64,000 nucleotides of DNA from assembly GCA_016291665.1 (NCBI GenBank), contig JAEEYE010000005.1, positions 49,479 to 113,478 on the forward strand, in the 5' to 3' direction. Below are positions 48,536-57,623 of this stretch, in pieces (the first letter of the stretch is position 1; the number at the start of each line of letters is the position of its first letter). The notes under the pieces are model-generated. The model was not told the DNA's origin and did not search any database. It saw only the letters and a list, made by a program, of their open reading frames with translations. Both the position numbers and the translations under genes were made by a program. Origin of the DNA: Oxalobacter sp. GTDB taxonomy: Bacteria; Pseudomonadota; Gammaproteobacteria; Burkholderiales; Burkholderiaceae_D.

Positions 48536-49087
48536 TTAGAATGGCCACCAGCTTTTTTTCTTCTTTTTCGGTGCTTCAGCTTGTTCTTGTTGTTGCTGGA
48601 CTTTTGCGTATTTTTCGCCAGCTTTTTTCATGTCAAGTTCGTGCTGGACACGGTTCTGTTCTTCGTTACGGCATTCGCTAAGAATGGGCTTACTCTGTTT
48701 GAAGTCAATCAGTTGCGTTAGGTTGCTGACGCCAATGTAAGTTAGCTTAGCATTGGTTTCATAGCGTTCAGCCCCAGTTCTTGTTTGGACACGGTGCATT
48801 TGCTGTCTGGTTCCTGCCCAATCTAAGATGACAGTGCTACTGTCATGTGGGTAGCGGTAGAGGGTAAAGGTCTTACCCATTTCGCAGTGGTAACGGTCTG
48901 GCGTCATACCTTCTACGCTAAGTAGAGCAGGAGCATGAGATTTGTTACGTACGCGGGATTTAGTGGTTATACGTTTGGTGGCCTTTTTCTTTGCAGTTGC
49001 CTTGGCTGGAGCTGCTTCAGCTGGGCTGTAGGCCAATGGGAGGATGATACCTGCGGCGATAAAGATGGTTGCCAGTTTTTTAAACAT
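48536..49087 (-). CDS. Secreted protein with MliC/lysozyme-inhibitor-like core
   Basis: 183-aa exported protein: signal peptide (LATIFIAAGIILPLAYSPAEA), then a Lys/Ala/Thr-rich basic stretch to about residue 50, then a core that resembles the C-type lysozyme inhibitor (MliC) family (YHCEMGKTFTLYRYPHDSS... and HRVQTRTGAERYE), and a Gln/Lys-rich helical tail ending SWWPF. MliC proteins inhibit host lysozyme in the periplasm. The similarity is from pattern only; the basic stretches and absence of a lipobox differ from classic MliC. Standalone gene. Confidence 0.65.
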   Translation of the reverse strand: MFKKLATIFIAAGIILPLAYSPAEAAPAKATAKKKATKRITTKSRVRNKSHAPALLSVEGMTPDRYHCEMGKTFTLYRYPHDSSTVILDWAGTRQQMHRVQTRTGAERYETNAKLTYIGVSNLTQLIDFKQSKPILSECRNEEQNRVQHELDMKKAGEKYAKVQQQQEQAEAPKKKKKSWWPF

Positions 49088-49139
49088 AATAATAAGCCTT
49101 GAAAAAAATGGATATCAGAACATGATAATAGTGGGACAT

Positions 49140-49170
49140 CCTCCCTGCAAGCATTATCGATGCAGGAAGG
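49140..49170 (-). terminator. Stem-loop after the ketopantoate reductase-like gene, no U-tract
   Basis: On the minus strand CCTTCCTGCA pairs with TGCAGGGAGG (ten pairs, one G-U) around an 11-nt loop, 27 nt after the stop. No T-run follows. Confidence 0.45.
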
Positions 49171-49196
49171 GGAAGTCACTCTTTTTTCTAAGGCAT

Positions 49197-50174
49197 TTAA
49201 TAGAGACCGGCTTGCCTGCCGCGTTCCTGGACAAGTGCCAAGAGTACATCAACGGTTGGTGTTTTAATCCCTGTCATTTGGCCAAGTTCATGGACAACGG
49301 AAACGAGTGCGTCGATTTCTCCCATGGAGCGGCCACGTTCCAAGTCCTGCAACATGGACATTTTGTGACCAACGGCTTTCCCGGCAACGGTCAACCTACG
49401 TTGGATCATTTCTTCAGGAATTGAAACGCCCAAGGCTTCTGTGACGGCCTTTGTTTCATACATGGCGGTTCGGCAGACCTCGCCTAAAGCGCCGGATGTG
49501 ATTTTGTCCAAAGGAGCATGGGTGAGTGCGCTGATTGGGTTGTAGCAGACATTGCCCCAGAGTTTTAGCCAGACATTCCAGCGGATGGCATTACGGATGG
49601 GCGCGTCGAATCCTGCATTTGTCAGGATTTTCTGGAGTGTCTTAACTCGTTCCGATTCAGTGCCATCAGGTTCACCAATAATGAACCGGTTGAATTTTTC
49701 GTGGCGGATGACACCAGGGGCAATGACTTCGCAGGCAGGATCAACGACGCAGCCGATAGCACGTTCTGGGCCAATGGCGTTCCATTGCCTTGCGCCAGCA
49801 TCAATGGATTCTAAGTGCTGGCCATCAAATTTACTGCCTTCTTTATAAAAGTACCACCATGGAATACCGTTCATTGCGGTGACCATGGCGGTGTCTGGTC
49901 CTAATAATGGTGCAAATTTCTCAGCACACTCCAGCGACTGGTGCGCTTTTAATGTACAGATGACGTAGTCTTGTGAACCGAAGTCAGCAGGGTTGTTACT
50001 TGCTGGAAGTTTGATATTTTTAACTTGGCCGTTGGTGTGTAGGGTCAAGCCGTTTTTTTTGATGGCTTCAAGGTGAGCCCCTCGCGCAATGACGCAGACA
50101 TCATAGCCTGCTAACGCAATTTCAACGGCCATGTACCCACCGATGGCGCCAGCGCCAAAGATGCAGATTTTCAT
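49197..50174 (-). CDS. 2-dehydropantoate 2-reductase family oxidoreductase
   Basis: 325-aa NAD(P)H-dependent reductase of the ApbA/PanE fold. The dinucleotide site IFGAGAIGGYMA opens the protein, followed by CTLKAHQSLE and the C-terminal helical domain with KLWGNVCYNPISALT, where the catalytic Lys is expected. PanE reduces ketopantoate in pantothenate synthesis, but paralogues act on other 2-oxo acids, and this gene stands with a LysR regulator rather than pan genes, so the substrate is open. Ribosome site ggaggaa. Confidence 0.85.
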   Translation of the reverse strand: MKICIFGAGAIGGYMAVEIALAGYDVCVIARGAHLEAIKKNGLTLHTNGQVKNIKLPASNNPADFGSQDYVICTLKAHQSLECAEKFAPLLGPDTAMVTAMNGIPWWYFYKEGSKFDGQHLESIDAGARQWNAIGPERAIGCVVDPACEVIAPGVIRHEKFNRFIIGEPDGTESERVKTLQKILTNAGFDAPIRNAIRWNVWLKLWGNVCYNPISALTHAPLDKITSGALGEVCRTAMYETKAVTEALGVSIPEEMIQRRLTVAGKAVGHKMSMLQDLERGRSMGEIDALVSVVHELGQMTGIKTPTVDVLLALVQERGRQAGLY

Positions 50175-50234
50175 TTGTTCCTCCTTGACAATGGATTGCC
50201 TTGATAAAGTATTGCAGACTCTTGATTTATATTA

Positions 50235-50266
50235 AAATACTTTTTATATTTAAGATAAATACTTTT
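50235..50266. promoter_or_regulatory. Direct repeat in the divergent LysR intergenic region
   Basis: The 10-mer AAATACTTTT occurs at 50235-50244 and 50257-50266, starts 22 bp apart (about two helical turns), in the AT-rich 115-bp gap between the reductase and LysR genes. Candidate site for the LysR-type regulator. Confidence 0.45.
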
Positions 50267-50289
50267 CAGGTATATATTGGGGGGAGGCT

Positions 50290-51183
50290 ATGGATATCCG
50301 TCAGCTACGCTACTTTTGTGCCATTGCTGAAGAAGGGCAGATTAGTCGTGCGGCGAGGCGGCTTCATATTGCGCAACCCCCGTTAAGCCGCCAGTTGAGG
50401 CTTCTGGAAGAAGAACTGGGAGTTGCTTTGATTGAGCGAAGTACCCGGCATATGTCGTTGACGCAGGCAGGTCGCCTTTTCTATTCGCACGCCGTCAAGA
50501 TTTTGGGGATGATGCACACGGCGGTTGATGATGTACGCGATAAGGGTGAAGATATTGGCGGGACCTTGGCGATTGGCAGTCCGCCAGCCGTGGGCGGGCT
50601 TTATATGCCAAACAGGATTGAACGTTTCCATGAGCAATATCCGCAAGTTCGTTTCTGTTGGCGTGAGGGCAACACGTATCGCGTTCTGGAGTTATTGGAA
50701 CGTGATTTGGTTGAGGTGGCAATGGTGCGTATGCCGATCTTAATGGGCGATTATGACGGGAAGCTGATCTTGTCAGAACCTTGGGTTGTTGTTGCATCCA
50801 GCCAGGATGCCCATTGGCGGAGCCGTCAAAGTGTTGTGCTGTCGGAATTGGCCGATGTCCCTTTGATTCTGATGCATCGCCAGGAGGGGATTTACTGCCA
50901 TGATATGGCAGTCAACGAAATGCAGTTACGCCAGATTCCGATTAATGTCATCTGTGAGAGCGACAATATCTCGGCCATCCTTTCGTTGGTTGACAGGGGG
51001 CTTGGCCTGGCTGTGCTTCCTGAGTCGACTCTATCGGTGCGACCGGCAAGGGACTTCCACCGAATAACAGTATCGGATTGCTCGCTCACATCGAATGTCG
51101 CGCTGATTTGGAAGAAAGCAAGGCGCCTATCGCGGGCTGCGGGACTTTTCATCAGCATGTTCGACGGCGAGCCATTAAAATAA
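50290..51183 (+). CDS. LysR family transcriptional regulator
   Basis: 297 aa with an N-terminal LysR winged helix (MDIRQLRYFCAIAEEGQISRAARRLHIAQPPLSRQL) and a C-terminal co-inducer-binding domain resembling the CatR/CbbR family (GGTLAIGSPPAVGGL, DRGLGLAVLPEST). It is transcribed away from the reductase gene, the classic arrangement for a regulator and its target. Ribosome site ggggggagg. The inducer is unknown. Confidence 0.95.
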   Translation: MDIRQLRYFCAIAEEGQISRAARRLHIAQPPLSRQLRLLEEELGVALIERSTRHMSLTQAGRLFYSHAVKILGMMHTAVDDVRDKGEDIGGTLAIGSPPAVGGLYMPNRIERFHEQYPQVRFCWREGNTYRVLELLERDLVEVAMVRMPILMGDYDGKLILSEPWVVVASSQDAHWRSRQSVVLSELADVPLILMHRQEGIYCHDMAVNEMQLRQIPINVICESDNISAILSLVDRGLGLAVLPESTLSVRPARDFHRITVSDCSLTSNVALIWKKARRLSRAAGLFISMFDGEPLK

Positions 51184-51207
51184 AAGAACAGAGAAAGGAG
51201 CCGATTC

Positions 51208-52086
51208 ATGTTCAGTTACCGTCACGCCTTCCATGCAGGCAACCATGCAGATGTCTTCAAGCACATTGTCCTGCAGCAGGTACTGCTTTACATGGAGCAG
51301 AAAGAAACGCCTTTCTATTATATTGATACCCATGCTGGCGCCGGTGCTTACCCGCTGACAGGCACTATGTCTGAAAAAAGTGGTGAAGCAAAGTTGGGTG
51401 TCCTACGGCTTTCATCTGCACAGCATCCGCCTATGGCAGTCGCACAGTACCTTGAGCTCCTGCGGGCGGTGAACCCTGGTAGCAGGCTCACTGTTTATCC
51501 TGGTTCGCCCTATATCGCGCAATTGCTCCTGCGTCCCCAGGATCGTATCCGCCTTTTTGAAATGCATCCGTCTGATTATCAGGCATTGCAGGGCAATGTC
51601 CAGCAGTGGTCGAAATTTAAGGGGGCGCCAAGGCCGGAACGCGGTAAACGTATCATGGTTGCGCGCAGTGATGGTTTTGCCTCACTGAAGTCTCTTCTTC
51701 CTCCACCATCGCGTCGGGCATTGGTGTTGATTGACCCGCCGTATGAGGTCAAACGCGATTATCGGATGGCAGTTGATGCGCTCTCGGATGCCCTGCGACG
51801 CTTCCCGACGGGCGTCTATGCCATCTGGTATCCCGTCCTGCAACGTCTGGAGTCCCGGCGTTTTGCGGGTTGGTTAAAGGAAGCGGCCGATAAGGAATGG
51901 CTGCATCTGACGTTTAGGGTTGCCTCGCCGGTGCCGGATGGTACGGGGTTTACGGCCAGCGGAATGTTTATTGTCAACCCACCGTGGAAACTTGCAGACA
52001 CGTTGCGTGATACGTTGCCTTACCTCGTCAAGGTGCTTGGCAGGGACGAAGGTGCTGATTTTACGGTTGAGTCTGGCGTAGGTTGA
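51208..52086 (+). CDS. rlmJ: 23S rRNA (adenine2030-N6)-methyltransferase RlmJ
   Basis: 292-aa enzyme that methylates N6 of A2030. It begins MFSYRHAFHAGNHADVFKH, the RlmJ/YhiR signature, then THAGAGAYPL (SAM site) and LVLIDPPYEVKRDY containing the DPPY catalytic motif. A ribosome site aaaggag precedes the ATG. Its start is 24 bp from the LysR stop, so cotranscription is possible. Its 3' end faces the RsmI-like gene; the 131-bp gap between them shows no clear hairpin. Confidence 0.95.
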   Translation: MFSYRHAFHAGNHADVFKHIVLQQVLLYMEQKETPFYYIDTHAGAGAYPLTGTMSEKSGEAKLGVLRLSSAQHPPMAVAQYLELLRAVNPGSRLTVYPGSPYIAQLLLRPQDRIRLFEMHPSDYQALQGNVQQWSKFKGAPRPERGKRIMVARSDGFASLKSLLPPPSRRALVLIDPPYEVKRDYRMAVDALSDALRRFPTGVYAIWYPVLQRLESRRFAGWLKEAADKEWLHLTFRVASPVPDGTGFTASGMFIVNPPWKLADTLRDTLPYLVKVLGRDEGADFTVESGVG

Positions 52087-52217
52087 TGCCCTATGGTTTT
52101 CGTAGCTTGGGCAAAATGAGTTGTTAGACTTTCTAGTCATTAGAGAACCGACATTTTGCGCTATTTTCAGGCAATGGCGGTCTTAGCATTTCGCTAGAAT
52201 CTGATGTATCTCAGTCA

Positions 52218-52964
52218 TTAGGCAAGGAACAGAAAAACGGTTGGCCGCCGGTTAAAGTCTGGTAGTTTCCCTTCCTTCAAACGTTTGCGCCATTGTGAGA
52301 CGGGTAGCGTCTCAATGGATTCCTCAGCGAGTGAGACATCTGTTGCGATGCAGAGCCATGTACTCGGGGCCAGTGCTTGGCATAGCGATTTGAAAAGCAT
52401 TTCGTTGCGGTAAGGTGTCTCGATGAAAAGCTGTGTCTGATGGTCTATGGCTGATCGGGCTTCCAAGGCTTTGATGCGCTTTTGACGCGTATCGGCGTCA
52501 ACAGGTAAGTAGCCGTTGAAGGCAAAGCTCTGCCCATTTAAGCCGCTTGCCATCAGGGAAAGTAAGAGGGACGAAGGACCAACGAGGGGTTTTACTGTGA
52601 TGCCTTTTTCATGGGCAAGTCGCACCAAGTCTGCGCCCGGGTCGGCAACGGCGGGAACGCCGGCTTCAGAAATCAGCCCCGCGTTTTTTCCAGCAAGGAT
52701 AGGCGTCAGTAAGGCAGGCAATGTGCTCTTATCCGTCTTGACATTGAGCTGTGCCATCTCAATCTGTTGCAAAGGGGTTTTCAATGGGAGGAGGTGGGCA
52801 ACACGGTTTAGGTGTGCCCTTGCAGTCTTTGCGTTTTCAACAATGAAATAATCAAGCGAGGAGGTAACCTGAAGGACATTGTCAGGGATGATGGCAGGGA
52901 GGTCTTCACCGGTTTGGCTGGAACCTAAGGTATTGGGAATCAGGTACAGGATGCCGGTTGTCAT
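52218..52964 (-). CDS. RsmI-like SAM-dependent tetrapyrrole methylase-family methyltransferase
   Basis: 248-aa methyltransferase of the TP-methylase fold, the family of RsmI (2'-O-methyl C1402 of 16S rRNA) and of corrin/siroheme methylases. Supporting phrases are LISEAGVPAVADPGADLVRLAHEKGI, VKPLVGPSSLLLSLMASGLNGQSFAFNGYLP and FIETPYRNEML. The N-terminus differs from RsmI (no GTLYVVATPIGN), so it is likely the beta-proteobacterial paralogue found next to maf, with unknown substrate. Its start overlaps the maf stop by 4 bp (ATGA), showing coupling. Confidence 0.88.
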   Translation of the reverse strand: MTTGILYLIPNTLGSSQTGEDLPAIIPDNVLQVTSSLDYFIVENAKTARAHLNRVAHLLPLKTPLQQIEMAQLNVKTDKSTLPALLTPILAGKNAGLISEAGVPAVADPGADLVRLAHEKGITVKPLVGPSSLLLSLMASGLNGQSFAFNGYLPVDADTRQKRIKALEARSAIDHQTQLFIETPYRNEMLFKSLCQALAPSTWLCIATDVSLAEESIETLPVSQWRKRLKEGKLPDFNRRPTVFLFLA

Positions 52965-53572
52965 GAATTGCCTCTTGCAAAAAAAGTGATTCCACAGTTG
53001 CGTAGCATGGATGTCAAGGCAATGAGCGGTAATCCAGTGAGTGCAGTCGGGTCATTACTCTCAATCTTTTCGAGTAGCGTGATGCCCAACCCTTCGTTTT
53101 TGGCACTACCCGCACAGTCAAAGGGTTTTTCAATCATCAGGTAACTGGCCAATTCTTCATCGGGCAGGTTCCTGAAGGCAACAGCGGTGGTAATGACTGT
53201 TTCTTGCAAGGAGTCCTCATTTTTTCCGTCTAAAACACACAATGCCGTGTGGAATAAAACTTCTTTGCCGCGCATGAACCGTAATTGATCCATTGCGCGT
53301 TCAAACGAAAGTGGTTTGCCAATTGGGGTGCCATTGCATTCGGCTACCTGGTCTGACCCGATGATAATGGTGTTTGGATGGTTTTTTCCGACGGCTTTGG
53401 CTTTTTCGCGCGCAAGGCGGATTGAGGTTTCCTTGGGCGATTCATCGGCGCGCGGTGATTCGTCGATGGAAGGGCTTTCTGTTTCAAAAGGGATGTTTAG
53501 GCGGCTGAGTAATTCCCTCCTGTAGCGCGAGGAAGAGGCTAATATAACGGTAGCTGGCATGTCGGGTTGCAT
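52961..53572 (-). CDS. Maf/YceF nucleotide pyrophosphatase
   Basis: 203-aa Maf-family hydrolase, most like YceF, which cleaves m7GTP to m7GMP. It has VILASSSRYRRELL, the Arg/Glu motif SPSIDESPRADESP, IIGSDQVAECNG with the catalytic Asp and DPTALTGLPLIAL. A start at MPATVIL (53560) rather than 53572 is possible. It is divergent from the yceD operon, the conserved maf/yceD-rpmF neighbourhood. Confidence 0.93.
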   Translation of the reverse strand: MQPDMPATVILASSSRYRRELLSRLNIPFETESPSIDESPRADESPKETSIRLAREKAKAVGKNHPNTIIIGSDQVAECNGTPIGKPLSFERAMDQLRFMRGKEVLFHTALCVLDGKNEDSLQETVITTAVAFRNLPDEELASYLMIEKPFDCAGSAKNEGLGITLLEKIESNDPTALTGLPLIALTSMLRNCGITFFARGNS

Positions 53573-53618
53573 AATTGATACTTATGGGCGGCTAAATCAA
53601 AGCTAGTGTACTAAAGCT

Positions 53619-53648
53619 TTGACGGAATTAAAACATTATTGCTAAAAT
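53619..53648 (+). promoter_or_regulatory. Candidate promoter of yceD-rpmF-fab operon
   Basis: TTGACG (53619-53624) and TAAAAT (53643-53648) separated by 18 bp, about 32 bp upstream of the yceD start. Confidence 0.5.
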
Positions 53649-53680
53649 TCTTAATTTTTACGCCCCTATCCAAGACAGAT

Positions 53681-54196
53681 ATGAGTGATTATCTGATTGT
53701 TCCGACTGATTTCTGCAAGGCAGGGAACGTCCTAGAAGGAAAGGGTTCTCTTGCAATGTTTGAGCGTGTTGCTTCTGCATGTGCAGATACTTCAGGAGGT
53801 TTGGCTTGGCGTGTTGCTGGCTCAATAGATGCCCATGGAAGGCCGCGTCTTGTGCTGTCAGTGAAGGGAAGTATCCATTTGATCTGTCAGCGGTGTCTTG
53901 AAGGTATGGATCATCAGGTTGATACGGAGACGGCCGTTGTTGTCACGTTTTCAGAACCTGAAGCTGATGAGGTGGAGATGACCTTAGCCGATGATGATCC
54001 AACGGAAGTCATTGTGATAGACGGAAAGGTCGACCTCATAGATTTGATTGAGGATGAGGCGCTTTTGTCATTGCCGCTTTCACCACGACATGAAGTGTGT
54101 CCTGATAAGGATGCTGGACGGTGGAAAGAAGAAAAGGTTTCGCCATTTGCTGTCCTTAAGGGGATGAAGGGCGCCGCAGGTGGCAAGAAAAAGTGA
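53681..54196 (+). CDS. yceD: YceD/DUF177 family 23S rRNA accumulation protein
   Basis: 171-aa protein of the DUF177 family, needed for 23S rRNA accumulation in E. coli and conserved upstream of rpmF. A CXXC pair LICQRCLEGMDH in the middle is conserved in the family, and the C-terminus VSPFAVLKGMKGAAGGKKK is typical. The track start 14 codons upstream lacks support; MSDYLIVPTDFC is chosen. Confidence 0.92.
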   Translation: MSDYLIVPTDFCKAGNVLEGKGSLAMFERVASACADTSGGLAWRVAGSIDAHGRPRLVLSVKGSIHLICQRCLEGMDHQVDTETAVVVTFSEPEADEVEMTLADDDPTEVIVIDGKVDLIDLIEDEALLSLPLSPRHEVCPDKDAGRWKEEKVSPFAVLKGMKGAAGGKKK

Positions 54197-54270
54197 ATGG
54201 TTTTCCATTTAGTTCCGTTAGGAATGGATGGTTGTGTTAGAATTTTCGAAATTTTGTTTCTGGAGTAATT

Positions 54271-54453
54271 ATGGCAGTCCCACAAAATAAAACATCACCT
54301 TCTAAACGGGGTATGCGTCGTTCGCACGATTCCTTGAAGGCTGTTAACTTGTCTGTTGAACCAACCACTGGTGAAAAACACCGTCGGCATCATATCAGCC
54401 CAAGCGGTTATTATCGTGGTAAGAAAGTACTAAGCACCAAGAGTGAAGAGTAA
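54271..54453 (+). CDS. rpmF: 50S ribosomal protein L32
   Basis: 60-aa basic ribosomal protein starting [20 protein letters not shown] with [17 protein letters not shown] at the end. It is the cysteine-free form, lacking the zinc-ribbon Cys. Ribosome site tggagtaatt. Next to yceD and plsX as usual. Confidence 0.98.
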   Translation: MAVPQNKTSPSKRGMRRSHDSLKAVNLSVEPTTGEKHRRHHISPSGYYRGKKVLSTKSEE

Positions 54454-54484
54454 TCATTTGCTTCTTATTTGGTGAATGACTCAA

Positions 54485-54522
54485 TGGCGCCCCGGACTTT
54501 CATGCCCTGCGCGCCTTTTTTA
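54485..54522 (+). terminator. Possible weak terminator after rpmF
   Basis: GGCGC and GCGCC pair around a 22-nt loop and are followed by six T, in the gap between rpmF and plsX. The short stem makes it a partial terminator at best. Confidence 0.4.
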
Positions 54523-54566
54523 TATTGCTTGTGTTTGGGATTGATTAGGTAACGTGAGGAGGCGGA

Positions 54567-55679
54567 TTGGTATCCGGTTTGAACGTGCTTGGGAAAGAAT
54601 CAGACATAGTAAGAATCTCAATTGACTGCATGGGCGGTGATCATGGTGTGGGTGTCACTGTCCCTGCCTCATTAGCCTTCCTGAAACAGGTTAACGATGT
54701 TCATCTGACGTTGGTCGGTCGCAAGGAAGACGTCGAAGCCGAACTCGCTAAAAATGGTGCGCTCGGTAATCCGCATATCACTGTCAAGGATGCCAGCGAT
54801 GTCGTCGCAATGGATACTCCTTTGATGGCGGCGCTCCGTAAGCGCCGCTCTTCGATGCATATATCCATCCTGGAAGTGAAGTCTGGCCAAGCAGATGCTT
54901 GTGTTTCTGCTGGTAACACTGGCGCTTTGATGGCTGTTTCTCATTATCTTCTTGATATGATTCCTGGGGTTGAACGTCCTGCTATCTGCGCCATCATGCC
55001 TAACAAAAAGGAAATGCCGACCTATGTCCTAGACCTTGGTGCGAATGTGGACTGCGAGGCTGAACACCTTAGGCAGTTTGCTTTGATGGGGACTGCACTT
55101 TATACGAATGTCGAGAATAGAACGCCTAAGGTTGGGCTTCTTAACGTCGGTACGGAAGAGATTAAGGGGAATGATGTCGTAAAAAAAGCAGGCAAATTAC
55201 TCCGTAACGAACATCTCAATGGTACACTCAATTTTTTGGGCAACGTTGAAGGTAACGATATTTTTGAGGGGACGTGTGACATTGTCGTATGTGATGGTTT
55301 TACGGGCAATGTCATGTTAAAGGCTGTTGAAGGTCTTGGGCGTTTCTTTAGGGATGTCTTGGTGTCTCAATTAAAGAGCAGCGCCATGAATATGTTGGGT
55401 GCATTGCTTTCGAGGAAAGCATTAAATGCTGTGCGCCAAAGGTTGAATCCCTCGCGTTACAATGGAGCCTGCATGTTGGGGCTGAAGGGGCTTGTCTTCA
55501 AAAGTCATGGCGGTGCAGATGCTTATGCTTACGAGTTTGCAATTAGGCGGGCTTATGATGCGGTGAAGGGCGATGTGCTCAACAAGATTTATTCAGCGGT
55601 GTCTCAGCTGATTAAAAATTCAAAGGGAACAGATCCCTCAGGAAAGATGGAAAACGGTAAACAGGAAGTAACACAATGA
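54567..55679 (+). CDS. plsX: Phosphate acyltransferase PlsX
   Basis: Converts acyl-ACP to acyl-phosphate for PlsY, the first step of phospholipid synthesis (370 aa). [21 protein letters not shown] opens the conserved core, followed by DAGNT-type motif [14 protein letters not shown] and [10 protein letters not shown]. The start is a TTG with a strong aggagg just before; no suitable ATG exists before the conserved core. A C-terminal extension [17 protein letters not shown] is not conserved. Its stop overlaps fabH by 4 bp. Confidence 0.95.
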   Translation: MVSGLNVLGKESDIVRISIDCMGGDHGVGVTVPASLAFLKQVNDVHLTLVGRKEDVEAELAKNGALGNPHITVKDASDVVAMDTPLMAALRKRRSSMHISILEVKSGQADACVSAGNTGALMAVSHYLLDMIPGVERPAICAIMPNKKEMPTYVLDLGANVDCEAEHLRQFALMGTALYTNVENRTPKVGLLNVGTEEIKGNDVVKKAGKLLRNEHLNGTLNFLGNVEGNDIFEGTCDIVVCDGFTGNVMLKAVEGLGRFFRDVLVSQLKSSAMNMLGALLSRKALNAVRQRLNPSRYNGACMLGLKGLVFKSHGGADAYAYEFAIRRAYDAVKGDVLNKIYSAVSQLIKNSKGTDPSGKMENGKQEVTQ

Positions 55680-56662
55680 CCATATACGGCAAAATAATCG
55701 GTACTGGTAGCTATCTTCCACCGAAGCGCTTAACAAATGATGATATGGCGCAGATGCTGGCAGGCTTGGGGGTTGAAACCTCTGATGATTGGATTAAAAC
55801 CCGCAGTGGGATTGAAGCGCGCCATTATGCAGATGATGGGGTGTACTCTAGCGATTTAGGTGCAAAGGCGGCAGAGAAGGCGATTGAGGCAGCTGGTATC
55901 GGAGCTAATGACATTGACATGATTATCTGTGCAACCACCACGCCAGATAATTTTGGTGGGTTTCCGAGTACAGCATGTGTGATTCAGCATAAGTTGGGTA
56001 TAAAGTCTAACTGTGCGGCCATGGATGTGTCGGCTGTGTGCTGTGGTTTCCTCTATGCAATGTCGACGGCTGATAGCTTTATCCGCTCGGGTATGTGCAA
56101 GCGCATTTTGATTGTAGGGGCTGAAACGTATTCCCGTATCATCGATTACAAAGACAGGACGACATGTGTACTTTTTGGTGATGGTGCGGGGGCTGTTGTC
56201 TTGGCGGCCTCTGAAGAACCGGGGATTTTAGCAACTGTACTCCATGCAGATGGAGGAATGGGTGATATCTTGAATTTGCCTGGCCGTCCGAATAAAGGGG
56301 CTATTGAAGGTAGTCCTTATGTCCATATGGATGGTAAAGCAGTCTTTAAACAGGCTGTTTCTTGGATGGATCGTGTTGCGTTGGAGGCTCTTGAAAAGAT
56401 TGGGATGACCACTTCGGAAGTAGATTGGCTGGTTCCGCACCAGGCAAATTTGCGGATTATGCGCAGTTCAGCCAAAAAGCTGGGTATTCCTGATGAACGT
56501 GTCATTGTTACTGTGAATGAACATGGCAATACCTCTGGTGCGTCAATTCCGCTGGCTATTGATACGGGTATCCGTGACGGTCGAATTAAGCCAGGGCAGA
56601 ATATTTTGATGGTTGCCATCGGTGGCGGCCTGACGTGGGGTGCCGTACTGGTAAAGATCTAA
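55676..56662 (+). CDS. fabH: 3-oxoacyl-ACP synthase III (KAS III)
   Basis: Starts fatty acid synthesis by joining acetyl-CoA to malonyl-ACP (328 aa). The catalytic Cys122 is in [13 protein letters not shown], His in VPHQANLRI and Asn in [13 protein letters not shown]. The [13 protein letters not shown] ending is characteristic. ATGA overlap with plsX indicates translational coupling. Confidence 0.98.
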   Translation: MTIYGKIIGTGSYLPPKRLTNDDMAQMLAGLGVETSDDWIKTRSGIEARHYADDGVYSSDLGAKAAEKAIEAAGIGANDIDMIICATTTPDNFGGFPSTACVIQHKLGIKSNCAAMDVSAVCCGFLYAMSTADSFIRSGMCKRILIVGAETYSRIIDYKDRTTCVLFGDGAGAVVLAASEEPGILATVLHADGGMGDILNLPGRPNKGAIEGSPYVHMDGKAVFKQAVSWMDRVALEALEKIGMTTSEVDWLVPHQANLRIMRSSAKKLGIPDERVIVTVNEHGNTSGASIPLAIDTGIRDGRIKPGQNILMVAIGGGLTWGAVLVKI

Positions 56663-56690
56663 CTTAAATAGAGGAGGATGAGGATAGACC

Positions 56691-57623
56691 ATGGCTAAAT
56701 TTGCTTTTGTATTCCCAGGACAGGGATCCCAGGCAGTTGGGATGCTAAATGGCTTTGCAGGTAATGCGGCTGTCGCTGAAACCGTTGCTGAGGCTTCAGA
56801 AGCACTTGGTTTTGATATTGGTAAGATGATTGCCGAAGGGCCTAAGGAAACCCTTGACCTGACCGTTAATACTCAGCCAGTTTTGTTGACGACCTCTATT
56901 GCTTTTTATCGCGCATGGTTGGCTGCAGGAGGCGCTACCCCTGAAGTTGTTGCTGGTCATAGCTTGGGTGAATTTTCTGCTTTAGTTGCAGCGGGTGTTG
57001 TTCCGTTAGCTGATGCTGTTAGGTTGGTACGCTTCCGCGCAACCGCAATGCAGGAAGCTGTGCCAGTCGGTGTTGGTGGTATGGCAGCTATTATTGGTTT
57101 GGATGCGGATAGCTTAAAAGCTGTCTGCGCCGAAGCAGCAGAAAGCGATGTGGTTGAACCAGCTAACTTTAATTCATTGACTCAGATTGTTATTGCTGGT
57201 CATAAGGCAGCGTTAGACAGGGCATGTAAACTGGCAAAGGCCAAAGGTGCAAAACGGGCATTACCGTTGCCTGTCTCAGCGCCATTTCATTCTTCACTGT
57301 TGAAGCCTGCTTCTACGCGTTTGGCTGATTACATGAAAGACCTAACTTTCTCCGAACCGAAAATTCCGGTTATTAACAATGTCGATGTTGCTATCGAAAC
57401 TGATCCCGCCAAGATTAAAGACGCTTTGGTTCGCCAGGTAGCAAGTTCTGTCAGGTGGGTTGAAACCGTCCAGAAGATGGGTACGATGGGCATTACTCAT
57501 ATTGTGGATTGTGGGCCAGGCAAAGTGCTGGCAGGTATGGTTAAGCGTATTGATAGTTCGATTAGTAGTTTGGCTATTGTCGATCAAGCGTCCCTTGACG
57601 CAACATTGGAGGCACTGAAATGA
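56691..57623 (+). CDS. fabD: Malonyl-CoA-ACP transacylase
   Basis: Moves malonyl from CoA to ACP (310 aa). FVFPGQGSQAVGML and the serine nucleophile Ser91 in AGHSLGEFSALVAAG are evident, and PVSAPFHSSLL contains the catalytic His. Ribosome site gaggagg. Overlaps fabG by 4 bp. Confidence 0.98.
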   Translation: MAKFAFVFPGQGSQAVGMLNGFAGNAAVAETVAEASEALGFDIGKMIAEGPKETLDLTVNTQPVLLTTSIAFYRAWLAAGGATPEVVAGHSLGEFSALVAAGVVPLADAVRLVRFRATAMQEAVPVGVGGMAAIIGLDADSLKAVCAEAAESDVVEPANFNSLTQIVIAGHKAALDRACKLAKAKGAKRALPLPVSAPFHSSLLKPASTRLADYMKDLTFSEPKIPVINNVDVAIETDPAKIKDALVRQVASSVRWVETVQKMGTMGITHIVDCGPGKVLAGMVKRIDSSISSLAIVDQASLDATLEALK

